Assembly: GCF_019890935.1 (NCBI RefSeq)
Contig: NZ_CP082333.1
Coordinates: 150,001-214,000 of the forward strand
Length of the DNA: 64,000 nucleotides
Reading direction: 5' to 3'
Origin: Exiguobacterium acetylicum
GTDB taxonomy: Bacteria; Bacillota; Bacilli; Exiguobacteriales; Exiguobacteriaceae
Part shown: one piece after another, positions 10,451 to 19,544 of the stretch
How the letters are laid out: each line of letters opens with the position of its first letter
Numbering within the stretch: position 1 is the stretch's first letter
Made by a program: the position numbers and the translations under genes
The notes under the pieces: model-generated
The model's input: the letters and a program-made list of their open reading frames with translations, nothing else
What the model was told of the DNA's origin: nothing
Database searches by the model: none

Positions 10451-11017
10451 ATGAACCGCTGGATCACCGCATTTCCTAAGAGATATGAACAGGACGTTCG
10501 GGTCGTTAAAGCATGTCTACCGTTTGGATGGACGCGTTTATCACCAGGGGCGATCGAAGTAAATGTAGAGCAGGAACACATACAGCTTCCGATTCGCGTA
10601 TATGTGCCAGAAGTTGCGCCCGAGCGGATCAAGCAACTAACGCCGACTCAGCAGACGATTTTATACTGCCTTTATACCCGTCACCATGATGGTCATGTTC
10701 GTGAGCATTATCTTCAGCAGTTACTTAAAAACCATTCACACGACGGATGGGTTCTCGCCTATCTCATCGAACTTGCTAGTGAGTACGTCCGTGAAATCGT
10801 CGACATCATCGTACCCGCAATCGAGCAATGGGATCCGGAAGTGAAGCGGCGGTTCGTTGAGGATGATCCGGCATACATGAAGCGAATCGAAGACCGGATG
10901 ATCAGTTACTGGAATGCTTATTATCGGTCAAGTGGCGAACGACGATCCGAAGCGGACTACCCAGGCTTTCGGATTATAGAATCGTTACGGGAGGATGCTT
11001 CGGTAGAGGAAGTGTGA
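10451..11017 (+). CDS. Uncharacterised 188-residue protein
   Basis: I do not recognise a named family. The protein is soluble, with no signal or membrane segment, rich in aromatic and charged residues, and probably helical from about residue 60 on (TPTQQTILYCLYTRHHDGHV, then EYVREIVDIIVPAIEQW). The start ATG follows GGAGGAG. It lies just after the glmS terminator and 23 bases before an esterase gene, so the two may be co-transcribed. Confidence 0.7.
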   Translation: MNRWITAFPKRYEQDVRVVKACLPFGWTRLSPGAIEVNVEQEHIQLPIRVYVPEVAPERIKQLTPTQQTILYCLYTRHHDGHVREHYLQQLLKNHSHDGWVLAYLIELASEYVREIVDIIVPAIEQWDPEVKRRFVEDDPAYMKRIEDRMISYWNAYYRSSGERRSEADYPGFRIIESLREDASVEEV

Positions 11018-11040
11018 AAAGATGAAAAGGAGGGGCGCAC

Positions 11041-11808
11041 TTGATTACGAAATCAAAGGATCTGTACTTAGAAGGACCCGGACCTGCTGTTTTGTTGTTA
11101 CATAGTTTTACTGGAAGTGCGAATGAGATGCGGGGACTCGCTCGTTTTTTACATGCAGCCGGCTATACCTGTTACGCGCCCAATTACGCCGGGCACGGGG
11201 AATCGCCGGAGCGCTTGTTTGCGACGACGATCGAAGACGTCTGGCAATCCGCGCAAGCCGGACTCGCGTTTTTACAAGATCGAGGACACAACGACATCTT
11301 TTTGGTCGGACAATCACTCGGTGGAGTAATGGCACTTCGACTAGCAGAACAGTCAGGATGCGCAGGACTCGTCTTACTCTCAACGCCGATTCTTGAGCGG
11401 ACGATTGCGGGACTCGAGCACCGCGTCCGTCGGTATACAGAACGGTATTTTCAGTTTGACGATCGTTCACCGGAGTGGATCGTAGACTTTGTCGACCGTC
11501 ATTTTCCACGACCGGAGAAAGACTTACGGGCACTGCAACAGTTCATTCTCGACACAGGAGTCGTCTTGCCGAAGATCACGCAACCCATCGCCTTGTTCCT
11601 TGGTGCCTTAGATGATGCCGTCTATCATGCGAGTCTCAATCGAATCGAAACGACAGTGCCGAGCCGAGATCAGAAGAAGGTCCTTCTTCCAAACAGTAAA
11701 CATTTATTGACGCTCGATCGGGATAAACAACGTTTGTTCGAAGAAATCCTCGTCTTCTTGAAGACGCATCCGGTAGATTCCTTGAAACCATCAGCTGCTG
11801 TGCAGTAG
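11041..11808 (+). CDS. Alpha/beta hydrolase, carboxylesterase (Est30-like)
   Basis: A 255-residue serine hydrolase. It shows the oxyanion segment LLLHSFTGS, the cap region HGESPERLF, the nucleophile elbow GQSLGG (Ser near 93), an Asp in FLGALDDAVY and a C-terminal His in NSKHLLTLD. The layout is like Geobacillus Est30 and Bacillus YvaK, which act on short-chain esters. The start is TTG at 11041 after AAGGAGG. Substrate unknown. Confidence 0.82.
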   Translation: MITKSKDLYLEGPGPAVLLLHSFTGSANEMRGLARFLHAAGYTCYAPNYAGHGESPERLFATTIEDVWQSAQAGLAFLQDRGHNDIFLVGQSLGGVMALRLAEQSGCAGLVLLSTPILERTIAGLEHRVRRYTERYFQFDDRSPEWIVDFVDRHFPRPEKDLRALQQFILDTGVVLPKITQPIALFLGALDDAVYHASLNRIETTVPSRDQKKVLLPNSKHLLTLDRDKQRLFEEILVFLKTHPVDSLKPSAAVQ

Positions 11809-11846
11809 GCTAGATAGGTAAGCTAGACGTGAAAGGGGAAGGGATC

Positions 11847-12446
11847 ATGCGAATTTTAGTAGTAGGAGCAAGCGGAACGATTGGACAGGCAGTCGTCGAA
11901 CGGCTGAGTGAGCGGCATGACATCATTCGTGCCGGACGAAGCGGAGCGGATGTACAAGTCGATATTACGTCAGAAGCAAGTATCCGGGCGATGTATGAAA
12001 CAGTCGGTTCTGTTGATGCCGTCATCAGTGCGACAGGTGGCGCTCATTTTGGTCCATTGACGGACTTAACACCGGAGCTTAATCAAATCGGGATCGACAG
12101 TAAACTAAAAGGTCAGGTCAATCTCGTCTTGCTTGGTTTAGAGTCAGTACGAGACGGGGGAAGCTTTACGCTGACGACCGGCATCATGATGGACGATCCG
12201 ATTCGCCAAGGCGCATCTGCTGCGCTTGCGAACGGTGGAGTCAAAGCGTTCGTTCATGCAGCAGCGATCGAGATGCCACGAGGTATTCGGATCAACAGTG
12301 TCAGCCCGAACGTACTGATCGAGTCGCTTGAAAAGTACGGACCTTTCTTCCGTGGTTTTGAAGCCGTTCCGGCGTCACGTGTCGCGACGGCGTTTGAGAA
12401 AAGTGTCGAAGGGGCACAGACTGGGCAAAATTACGAAGTCTATTAA
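11847..12446 (+). CDS. Short-chain dehydrogenase-like protein without the usual active site
   Basis: A 199-residue Rossmann protein. The ATG at 11847 follows AAAGGGGAAGGG. It has the nucleotide loop VVGASGTIGQ and AGRSGADVQVDI, but where classical SDRs have YxxxK it reads SAALANGGVKAF, so the catalytic Tyr and Lys are missing. This agrees with the Lin1944-like SDR subgroup, noted for lacking active-site residues. It may bind NAD(P) without acting as a usual dehydrogenase. It ends at a two-way terminator. Confidence 0.8.
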   Translation: MRILVVGASGTIGQAVVERLSERHDIIRAGRSGADVQVDITSEASIRAMYETVGSVDAVISATGGAHFGPLTDLTPELNQIGIDSKLKGQVNLVLLGLESVRDGGSFTLTTGIMMDDPIRQGASAALANGGVKAFVHAAAIEMPRGIRINSVSPNVLIESLEKYGPFFRGFEAVPASRVATAFEKSVEGAQTGQNYEVY

Positions 12447-12448
12447 CT

Positions 12449-12486
12449 AAAAAAGCAGATAGCGAAAATCGCTATCTGCTTTTTTA
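12449..12486. terminator. Bidirectional terminator
   Basis: Perfect inverted repeat AAAAGCAGATAGCGA / TCGCTATCTGCTTTT with a 3-base loop, flanked by A and T runs. It serves the converging SDR and small membrane protein genes. Confidence 0.85.
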
Positions 12487-12657
12487 GAATCCGGATATGA
12501 CATAACGTTCGATTCCGAATAGTAATAGAGTGATCCCGAGACAAATGAGTAAGTTGCGTACGAACCAACTACCTGTCATCGTCCGGTTCATGATCAGTTT
12601 CTCCAGTGTCAGATTGACGAGAAGCACACATAAGAAGATGACGCCAAACCAAATCAT
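12484..12657 (-). CDS. Small two-helix membrane protein
   Basis: A 57-residue protein starting MIWFGVIFLC with two membrane segments (about 3-20 and 34-52) and a short basic loop. ATG at 12657 has AGGAAAGGA 9 bases upstream; a longer TTG-start form to 12696 is less likely because that site lies inside it. No known family. Confidence 0.6.
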   Translation of the reverse strand: MIWFGVIFLCVLLVNLTLEKLIMNRTMTGSWFVRNLLICLGITLLLFGIERYVISGF

Positions 12658-12780
12658 CCAGACACATCCTTTCCTTCTTCTTAACGAATCCAACAACTAA
12701 AAAGTTTCACGTCCGTCAAGAGCAGGAAATCATTCAGAAGAACGGGAAGGAAACAAGTAGTCGATTTTACAAGGAGGAAC

Positions 12781-13347
12781 ATGACGATGAAACAAGCAGT
12801 CCTAGTGATTGATTTTCAACAGGAACTCGTCGACGGAAACACGGAAGAACGTCCGGTATACTTAAAAGAGCAAGTCGCGCATGTCATCGAAGCGGTCGTA
12901 CTTGAAGCAGACGAACGAAACGTTCCGGTCGTTTTCATTCGGGATCTGGACGTCGCTGGCGGAACAGGACCTGGGTTTGCAGTTCATGACTCGATTCCCG
13001 TTCCAGCTTCCAGTGTCACGTTCGATAAAGCGGCGACGAATTCGTTTCATGGCACCCCCTTGCTTGATTATCTACGCCAAGCATCGATTGAACATCTGAT
13101 CGTCTTAGGCTGTAAGACGGAACACTGCATCGATACTGCGGTGCGCAGTGCGACGGTGCATGGCTTTGATGTCACACTCGTCGCCGACGGGCATACGACG
13201 AACGGGTCCGAGGTCCTGACGCCGGAGCAAATGATCGCCCACCACAATCAAGTCTTGCACGGCCATTATAACGTCGAACATTTTGCGATCGTTCGTCCGT
13301 CGACGGAAGATGTCTTCACCCCAACCCACAATGACTACCGGACATGA
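12781..13347 (+). CDS. Isochorismatase-like cysteine hydrolase
   Basis: A 188-residue hydrolase of the isochorismatase/nicotinamidase fold. The likely triad is Asp in LVIDFQQE, Lys in TFDKAATNSF and Cys in GCKTEHCID. The substrate is unknown; relatives act on amides or isochorismate. AGGAGG precedes two in-frame ATGs at 12781 and 12787; the second has the better spacing. The gene is followed 13 bases later by a GNAT gene. Confidence 0.82.
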   Translation: MTMKQAVLVIDFQQELVDGNTEERPVYLKEQVAHVIEAVVLEADERNVPVVFIRDLDVAGGTGPGFAVHDSIPVPASSVTFDKAATNSFHGTPLLDYLRQASIEHLIVLGCKTEHCIDTAVRSATVHGFDVTLVADGHTTNGSEVLTPEQMIAHHNQVLHGHYNVEHFAIVRPSTEDVFTPTHNDYRT

Positions 13348-13360
13348 AGAGGAGAATAAG

Positions 13361-13843
13361 ATGATTGAATTACGAAAAATAACAGCGTCCGATTACGATC
13401 GCTACGCGACGCTCGTCCAAGATGAACGTGTCATGCGTTACATCACGGAACAGGCATTAACAGATACGGAAACGAAACAACGCTTTGAGCGAATCCTTGA
13501 ACAACAGCAGCACGACCGACTCGGATCATATCTGATTTATACCGAAGAGACATGGATTGGAATCGGGCACATGACCCGGAGTCAAACGCAACCGTTTGAA
13601 GCAGAGCTCGGTTACATGCTGCTACCCGATCAGTGGGGACGCGGATACGGCACAGCGATTGCAGAGCGTCTCTTACAGTTAGCGACAGAAGAAGAGCTGC
13701 AGGTCGTCACGGCGACGATTGATCCAGCACATGAAGCGTCGCGCCGTATTTTGATCGGATTAGGTTTTGAATCGACCTATGTTGGACCGATTGACGGTCT
13801 ACCAGGTGAAACGCTACAGAAAATAGTGGGAACGATGGAATGA
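13361..13843 (+). CDS. GNAT family N-acetyltransferase
   Basis: A 160-residue acetyltransferase with the acetyl-CoA loop LPDQWGRGYGTAIAERLL and the C-terminal ASRRILIGLGFEST typical of GNAT enzymes that modify antibiotics or protein N-termini. The start MIELRK at 13361 follows GAAGAGGAG. Its stop overlaps the next start by 4 bases (ATGA), so it is coupled to the phosphotransferase-like gene. Confidence 0.82.
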   Translation: MIELRKITASDYDRYATLVQDERVMRYITEQALTDTETKQRFERILEQQQHDRLGSYLIYTEETWIGIGHMTRSQTQPFEAELGYMLLPDQWGRGYGTAIAERLLQLATEEELQVVTATIDPAHEASRRILIGLGFESTYVGPIDGLPGETLQKIVGTME

Positions 13844-14733
13844 CGCGAGACGAATGGATTGAACATTTTCAACTCGACGTCGCAGCATGCGCGACTGTCG
13901 ACGAATCGTATAGTTCTGAAGTCGATCGTCTCGTCCTAACGGATGGTCAGGTCGTTTTCTTAAAGCGCCCGTATACGGCTGAAAAGTGGTACCGGGAACG
14001 TGGCTGGATTCATGCACTAGAAGAATTTGTACCCGTGCCGCACATCTTAGCTGAAGCAACTCCCGGGCAGACGACAGGGGCGTTCGTACTTGCTGCCTTA
14101 GCGGGACAGGCACCGATTACGATGACTAAAAAATTGGCGTACGAAATTGGTCGAACGCTCGCAATGCTGCATACGTGTACAGGAGAAGCTTACGGCGAGT
14201 ATACGGAAGATGGATTTTATGCCTATCCGGTTCAGGACTGGCGACGCTTCCGGAATGAAAAACTCGATGGATTCATGCCGTTCATCACGACCGAACTTGA
14301 TCCGTTTTTTTTAGAGAACATCCAAACAGAGTTAGTCAGACGAGAACAGTCGTTACCGGAGCCTTCACGTCCCGTTGCCACACATTGTGACTTCCGCCTA
14401 GCAAATTTACTGACGGTAGGTGATCAAGTCACAGGGGTGATCGATTTCGAGACGACCCGCTACGGGGCCGTCGAGATGGACTTCACGAAGATCGTCCGTA
14501 ATCTCAATACGTTCGGCTCCATTTACGTCACGGCATTTCAAGAAGGATACGCGACGTTACACCCAGACGTGCCGATTGAGACGTATCTAGCATACTATCG
14601 TTTGTGGGAAGCACTCACGGCCGTTGGCTGGTGCATCAAACGTGGACTAGAAGAGCACCGGACGTTCTTTGAGGAGAACATCATGCTCATCGAGCAGGAA
14701 TTACAAACGACGAGCATATCGGACGGATATTGA
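13840..14733 (+). CDS. Aminoglycoside phosphotransferase family protein
   Basis: A 297-residue APH/choline-kinase fold protein. The catalytic loop is THCDFRLANLL, with the base Asp, and the metal motif VIDFETTRYG follows 18 residues later. The first part (PYTAEKWYRERGWIHAL) has the small-lobe layout. The family includes resistance kinases and small-molecule kinases, so the substrate cannot be assigned. The 4-base overlap with the GNAT gene suggests one operon. Confidence 0.78.
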   Translation: MTRDEWIEHFQLDVAACATVDESYSSEVDRLVLTDGQVVFLKRPYTAEKWYRERGWIHALEEFVPVPHILAEATPGQTTGAFVLAALAGQAPITMTKKLAYEIGRTLAMLHTCTGEAYGEYTEDGFYAYPVQDWRRFRNEKLDGFMPFITTELDPFFLENIQTELVRREQSLPEPSRPVATHCDFRLANLLTVGDQVTGVIDFETTRYGAVEMDFTKIVRNLNTFGSIYVTAFQEGYATLHPDVPIETYLAYYRLWEALTAVGWCIKRGLEEHRTFFEENIMLIEQELQTTSISDGY

Positions 14734-14797
14734 TTCACCCATGTCTTGGAAGAAACCTCTATACTTAGGGAAATGAGGAATATGAGGGGGAAGCGAG

Positions 14798-15790
14798 ATG
14801 ACAGGGAAACGAATCGGAATCATCGGTGGTGGACTCGCCGGAATCTTTGCGGCACGCCAATTGCAGGCAGCAGGACATGCTGTTGAAATCATCGAAAAAA
14901 GCCAGAGCGTCGGGGGGCGAATGGCAACTCGTCGGATTGATGAAGGAACAGCGGATCATGGTGCCGTCTTCTTCACGGTTCGGACGGAAGAGTTAGGACG
15001 CGAAGTCGATGAATGGCTTGAGAAGGGATGGGTTCGTAAGTGGTTCGGAACGGATTTTCCACGCTATGTCGCAACGAACGGTATGAATCAACTCGTACAA
15101 GCGATTGGTCGAGGGATTCCCGTCCAGTTGAATGAACAGGTCACGCATATTACGGCAACGGAAGACGAACTCGTCACACAAGCGACGGATCATCAAGGTA
15201 CGTATGATGCGTTACTCGTGACGGCGCCTGTGCCGCAAGCATATGAACTGTTGCAGTCTTCTGATCTGGCGCTCGGAGATGACGATCATGAGCAGTTACG
15301 CCAAGTGACGTTCGAGCCGACATTCGTGGGTCTGTTTGAAATCAAAGAGCGATTGACGATCGGGGAAGTCGGTCTACAAGACGAACAACTCGTCGATGGG
15401 ATGTTAAAACTCGTCAATAATGCCGAGAAGCAGATTTCGAAGACGACACTCTTGAGTGTCTATATGACAGCTCGCTTCAGTGAAGACTGGTACGAGCGTC
15501 CGGAAGAAGAGACACTCGCTGAAGTCGAGCGGCTGTTACAACAGCAACTCGGACCGGTGACGATTGTTTCGCGTCAGCTCAAACGTTGGCGTTACGCTCA
15601 GGCACGTGCGGTTTACCGGACACCGCATTTGAAACTAGCGGCACATCCGCTTTGGCTTGCCGGGGATGCGTTCCTTGAAGCCGATGATGCGTCAGGGCGG
15701 ACGCGCGTCGAGAGTGCTGTCATCTCCGGATTACGCGTCGCAGAGGCGATTGATACCCACTTACGTCAGACGGTGACAGCGACGGAATGA
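14798..15790 (+). CDS. FAD/NAD(P)-dependent amine oxidase-like (renalase-like) oxidoreductase
   Basis: A 330-residue flavoprotein. It begins with the dinucleotide loop GIIGGGLAGIFAARQLQAAG, then VEIIEKSQSVGGRMATRR and DHGAVFFTVR, and ends with the FAD motif LAGDAFLEADDASGRTRVES. This is the layout of renalase and related small oxidases. Substrate unknown. It has its own GGGGGAAG ribosome site and ends at a terminator. Confidence 0.85.
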   Translation: MTGKRIGIIGGGLAGIFAARQLQAAGHAVEIIEKSQSVGGRMATRRIDEGTADHGAVFFTVRTEELGREVDEWLEKGWVRKWFGTDFPRYVATNGMNQLVQAIGRGIPVQLNEQVTHITATEDELVTQATDHQGTYDALLVTAPVPQAYELLQSSDLALGDDDHEQLRQVTFEPTFVGLFEIKERLTIGEVGLQDEQLVDGMLKLVNNAEKQISKTTLLSVYMTARFSEDWYERPEEETLAEVERLLQQQLGPVTIVSRQLKRWRYAQARAVYRTPHLKLAAHPLWLAGDAFLEADDASGRTRVESAVISGLRVAEAIDTHLRQTVTATE

Positions 15791-15795
15791 ACGAC

Positions 15796-15840
15796 AACAT
15801 GCACTTCTTTTCTGAATCGAGAAGAAGCGCATGTTTTTTT
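15796..15840. terminator. Terminator after the flavoprotein gene
   Basis: Stem ACATGCACTTCTT / AAGAAGCGCATGT with one two-base mismatch, followed by T residues. It lies between two converging genes. Confidence 0.75.
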
Positions 15841-15851
15841 GTTACTCACGA

Positions 15852-16190
15852 TCATTCCCCCTGGAAGTGTTGCTCACTCCAAGCTGCCATTTGGTCAAGA
15901 ATCGGTAAAAAACTATGTCCGGCATCCGTCAGGGAATATTCAACGCGAGGAGGAACTTCGCCAAAGACGTGTCGTTGAATCAAACCATCCGCCTCGAGTT
16001 CGCGAAGCTGACGCGTTAATGTTCCTTTAGAGATGCCTGTTAATTGTTGCAGTTCATGAAAACGATGCGTTCCGTGCGTCAGGTGCCACAGCAAGATGAT
16101 CTTCCATTTGCCAGCGACCATCTGTTGAACCCGAGTGACTGGACAAGCCGTCCGTTGATTGGTCGTTGAATCGAATACAGCCACGTTCAT
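15852..16190 (-). CDS. HxlR family transcriptional regulator
   Basis: A 112-residue winged-helix repressor. It shows the family start CPVTRVQQMVAGKWKIILL, HRFHELQQLTGISKGTLTRQ and the wing GLIQRHVFGEVPPRVEYSL. Cys16, just before the first helix, sits where the redox Cys of YodB and QorR lies, so a thiol or quinone sensor is plausible. It is divergent from an NmrA-type quinone reductase-like gene, its likely target. Confidence 0.88.
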   Translation of the reverse strand: MNVAVFDSTTNQRTACPVTRVQQMVAGKWKIILLWHLTHGTHRFHELQQLTGISKGTLTRQLRELEADGLIQRHVFGEVPPRVEYSLTDAGHSFLPILDQMAAWSEQHFQGE

Positions 16191-16306
16191 CCTCTCCCAT
16201 TGGTTCGTTTTGAGGGACCTAGTTTCAGATAAGTGCCTACTTTTTTTAGTGTATCACCTGGCGTATCATGAAGAACAACATCAAACTTCAAAGGAGTGGT
16301 TTCATC
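16191..16306. promoter_or_regulatory. Divergent control region between hxlR and nmrA-like genes
   Basis: A 116-base spacer with the imperfect dyad CTACTTTTTTTAGTG (16237-16251) and the near repeats GTATCACC and GTATCATG; TATCAT at 16264 could be a -10 for the rightward gene. The dyad resembles HxlR-type operators but the match is loose. Confidence 0.4.
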
Positions 16307-17161
16307 ATGAAATGGTTAATTACAGGAGCAACCGGAAAATTAGGTGCGCGCATCGTGCAACATCTCAGTGAACAAGTCGGCAACGAACATGTAGCGGTTA
16401 GTGTCCGTGACGTTGAAAAAGCAGCGTCGCTTGCAGCGCAAGGAATCGACGTCCGGCATGGTAATTTCGATCAGCCGGAAACACTCGGACTCGCGTTTCA
16501 AGGTATCGATCGTCTGCTGATCATTTCGACGGACGGTGAAGAAGCAACACGGATCCGGCAACATCAAGCCGCCGTCACGGCAGCACAAGCGGCAGGCGTC
16601 AAGCTGATCGGCTATACGAGCATCGCTAATGCGGCACATAGCACGAACGGACTTGCGCGAACACATCGGGTCACAGAAGAAGCGATTCAAGCGACAGGTA
16701 TCCCGTATGTCTTTTTCCGCAACAACTGGTATCTCGAAAATGAACTCGGAACGATGGATGCCGTCGCACAAGGCGCAGATTGGTTAACGGCAGCAGGCGA
16801 AGGAAAAGTCGGATGGGCGTTACAAGAGGAGTATGCGCTAGCGATTGCGACGGGGCTGACGCTTGAGCATCCAAAAGCGATCTATGAACTCTCTGGACCG
16901 TTGCATACACAAGCAGAACTTGCGAATGCAGTTGGAACAGTGCTTAACCGATCGGTCGCTGTAGATGAAGTAGATGGCGCGACCTATGGTGAGCGGATGC
17001 AAGCAGCTGGCTTACCTGACTTCTTGATTCCAATGTTGACGAGTATCCAGGCAGATATCGCGGCCGGAACTCTGGCAGTAGAAAGTACTGATTTTGAAGA
17101 ATTACTCGGTCGTCCTGTGACGACGCTAGAAGAGGGAGTCCATCTCCTTTTGAAAAGATAA
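16307..17161 (+). CDS. NmrA-type SDR, NAD(P)H:quinone oxidoreductase-like (QorB/YtfG-like)
   Basis: A 284-residue atypical SDR starting MKWLITGATGKLGARIV, with the Rossmann loop GATGKLG. It continues RHGNFDQPETLGLAFQGID and TGIPYVFFRNNWYLEN, as in QorB/YtfG quinone reductases. ATG at 16307 follows AAAGGAG; the ATG at 16268 lies inside the promoter region. Role inferred: detoxifying quinones under control of the divergent HxlR protein. A hairpin (17163-17189) follows the stop but lacks a T run. Confidence 0.84.
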   Translation: MKWLITGATGKLGARIVQHLSEQVGNEHVAVSVRDVEKAASLAAQGIDVRHGNFDQPETLGLAFQGIDRLLIISTDGEEATRIRQHQAAVTAAQAAGVKLIGYTSIANAAHSTNGLARTHRVTEEAIQATGIPYVFFRNNWYLENELGTMDAVAQGADWLTAAGEGKVGWALQEEYALAIATGLTLEHPKAIYELSGPLHTQAELANAVGTVLNRSVAVDEVDGATYGERMQAAGLPDFLIPMLTSIQADIAAGTLAVESTDFEELLGRPVTTLEEGVHLLLKR

Positions 17162-17235
17162 GTTCATCTGAACGTTTTCAGGATGAACGAGTAGGGTAAA
17201 CCCCCTTTAGAAGCAATTAAAGGAGGAGCCCTACC

Positions 17236-18087
17236 ATGAAACTGTCATCCTATCGTGTTAAGGAAGGCGAGCAAGTCTCGTTTTCGAATTACCCGACATC
17301 AGAAAAACATGAGATTTCGGAAGCGGAATTGCGAGAAAAGCGGATTCCGAAAAGTGTCGAGACGTTACAAGAGTTACACTGGCGTTTGCATGCCGAAGAG
17401 AAGAACGGCGTCCTCGTCATCCTGCAAGCGATTGATGCAGCAGGGAAGGATGAGGCAATCAGCTACATCTTTTCTAACTTGAACGCACAAGGACTCCGAA
17501 CGATTTCCGTCAAAAAACCGTCGGATACGGAGCAAAAACACGACTATCTATGGCGAATCCACGAAGGACTACCGGAAAAAGGGGAAGTCGGCATCTTGAA
17601 CCGTTCCTATTATGAGGAAGTCATTGCGCCACGAATCCATGATTTGCTCGAGGAAGAGGAAAAGCCGAATGATGGGGATGTGTGGCAGATGCGCTATCGT
17701 CAAATCAATGACTTTGAACGCTATCTCGTCGAGAACGGTTTCCGGGTCGTCAAGTTTTTGTTCCATGTCTCAAAAGAGGAGCAACGGCAACGATTGTTGA
17801 CTCGTCTGAAGGATCCAAAGAAAAACTTCGAATTCTCGTTCAGTGATATTGAAGAACGCAAGCACTGGGACGAATACCATGAGATTTTTGCTGAGCTTGT
17901 CTCGGCGACGTCGACATCGTATGCACCGTGGTACATCTTACCGGCAGATGACGAATGGTATTCCCGCTATATCGTCACCGAAGTCATGAATGACGTCCTG
18001 AAGGAAATTGATCCGCAATATCCAAAGTTATCGGAAGAGGATCAGGAACAACTAGATGAAGCGATTAAACGATTGGAAAACGAATGA
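17236..18087 (+). CDS. Polyphosphate kinase 2 family protein
   Basis: A 283-residue PPK2 enzyme, which moves phosphate between polyphosphate and nucleotides. It shows Walker A QAIDAAGKDEAI, Walker B ILNRSYYEEV, the polyP/nucleotide lid DPKKNFEFSFSDIEERKHW and the C-terminal STSYAPWYILPADDEWY. The usual small residue after GKD is Glu here. The single-domain length fits class I/III PPK2. It is transcribed alone, with GGAGG at the start and a two-way terminator after. Confidence 0.9.
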   Translation: MKLSSYRVKEGEQVSFSNYPTSEKHEISEAELREKRIPKSVETLQELHWRLHAEEKNGVLVILQAIDAAGKDEAISYIFSNLNAQGLRTISVKKPSDTEQKHDYLWRIHEGLPEKGEVGILNRSYYEEVIAPRIHDLLEEEEKPNDGDVWQMRYRQINDFERYLVENGFRVVKFLFHVSKEEQRQRLLTRLKDPKKNFEFSFSDIEERKHWDEYHEIFAELVSATSTSYAPWYILPADDEWYSRYIVTEVMNDVLKEIDPQYPKLSEEDQEQLDEAIKRLENE

Positions 18088-18089
18088 AC

Positions 18090-18126
18090 AAAAATGCCAC
18101 CGATGAATGTCATCGGTGGCATTTTT
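18090..18126. terminator. Bidirectional terminator
   Basis: Perfect 17-bp inverted repeat AAAAATGCCACCGATGA with a 3-base loop, shared by the converging ppk2 and gntP-type genes. Confidence 0.9.
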
Positions 18127-18129
18127 GAG

Positions 18130-19476
18130 TTAGAGTCCAGGTAAGATCCCTGTGAATAGACTTAAGAGGAAGACCGTAGCGAGCGCTGTTAAACCAGCGA
18201 TAAAGCCACCTCCGGTCCAAGCAAGGAGTGTTTGAGGAATCGTCAATTTACCAAACCGGTTGACGACCCAAAAACCTGAATCGTTGGGTAAGGAAAGTCC
18301 AATCCCACCAGCACAAATCGCTAGGCCAAGAAGAATCGGAGACACACCTAATTCTCCGACCATCGGACCGAGAATACTCGATGTCGTAACGAGGGCGACC
18401 GTCGCTGATCCAAGTGACGCCCGGAGGATTTGCGAAAAGATGAATGCCAGCAAAAGAACCGGGATACTCCAGTTTTGCATCGTCGTAATGAGGTGATCCC
18501 CGATGCCACTATTATTGATGACGGCACCAAAGGCACCACCGGCTCCAGTAATCAAGATGATGATTCCGGCTGAACTGATCGCTTCCGAGTATAAGCGTGC
18601 GTTCGGGATTGCGATGTATGGGCGTAATAAGATGACAGCAGCAAAGACACTAATCAATAAGGCAACGTTTTTCTCACCGATGAAGCCAAAGAACGTTGCA
18701 ATCGAAGTTCCGGGAAATAGCAGTTGAGAGACCGTATTCAATAAGATCAAGACGATGGGTAAAGCTAACATGAAGAAGCTAAGCCCTGTGCCGATTTCTT
18801 TCTTCGGTAAATCCGCTGGGTCGATTGAGAGTTCTTCGATGTCGCCAGAATGCTTAATTCGTTTTCCGATGAACATACCGTACAGGTAACCACCAACGAG
18901 AGTAGCTGGAATGGCGACGATGATCCCATACAGAATGAAGAAGCCGAGCTCTGATCCTGTATTTTCTGCGACGACGAGTGGTCCAGGTGTCGGGGCGATC
19001 ATGTTATGCGAGACGATTAGACCGACCCCGAGTGCCGTAACGAAACTGACGACGGAGATACCTGTTTTAGAAGAGAGCGAACGAATCAATCCACTTAAGA
19101 TGACGAAAGCTGCATCAAAAAAGACAGGAATGGAAACCGCTGTTCCAGTCAGGGCGAGTCCGGCAGAGGATTTTTTAGGTCCGAACACATTCAAGACAGC
19201 TTGGGCAATCTTTTCGACAGCACCCGATGCACCAAGAAATTGACCAAAGATGACACCAAGACCAATCAGGATACCGACACCCGCAAGTGTGTTCCCGAAA
19301 CCAGTCGTGACGACGGATGCGACTTCTTTGACAGGCATCCCGATGGCTAAAGCCGTCAAGATGGAGATCGCTACAAGTGCCAGAAACGGTTCGATTTTAA
19401 GCTTTAGGATGGAAAAGAACAGTAGAGCTAGAGACAGAATAAAAATGACGACCAATAAATTACCCGTAACCATCAA
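18130..19476 (-). CDS. GntP family acid-sugar permease
   Basis: A 448-residue membrane carrier of the GntP family (gluconate, glycerate and related acids, H+ symport), with about 12 membrane segments and the family block ISVPVFFDAAFVIL read here as VSIPVFFDAAFVIL. It is the last gene of the garR-like, kinase, permease operon, so it probably imports the acid sugar that the other two enzymes use. A cre match lies in the 68-base gap before it. Confidence 0.9.
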   Translation of the reverse strand: MMVTGNLLVVIFILSLALLFFSILKLKIEPFLALVAISILTALAIGMPVKEVASVVTTGFGNTLAGVGILIGLGVIFGQFLGASGAVEKIAQAVLNVFGPKKSSAGLALTGTAVSIPVFFDAAFVILSGLIRSLSSKTGISVVSFVTALGVGLIVSHNMIAPTPGPLVVAENTGSELGFFILYGIIVAIPATLVGGYLYGMFIGKRIKHSGDIEELSIDPADLPKKEIGTGLSFFMLALPIVLILLNTVSQLLFPGTSIATFFGFIGEKNVALLISVFAAVILLRPYIAIPNARLYSEAISSAGIIILITGAGGAFGAVINNSGIGDHLITTMQNWSIPVLLLAFIFSQILRASLGSATVALVTTSSILGPMVGELGVSPILLGLAICAGGIGLSLPNDSGFWVVNRFGKLTIPQTLLAWTGGGFIAGLTALATVFLLSLFTGILPGL

Positions 19477-19524
19477 GATCTCTCCTTCATATCATGAATT
19501 CCACTGAGGTGATGACTCACACCT

Positions 19525-19539
19525 TGTATCCGCTTACAA
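19525..19539 (-). promoter_or_regulatory. cre site before the GntP permease gene
   Basis: On the minus strand TTGTAAGCGGATACA fits every fixed position of WTGNAANCGNWNNCW. It lies just after the kinase gene, where CcpA could act as a roadblock or control an internal promoter. Confidence 0.5.
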
Positions 19540-19544
19540 AATTA

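Noticed and set aside
17163..17189. Hairpin after the NmrA-like gene
   Set aside because: The arms GTTCATC/GATGAAC are clear, but there is no T run, so I do not call a terminator.
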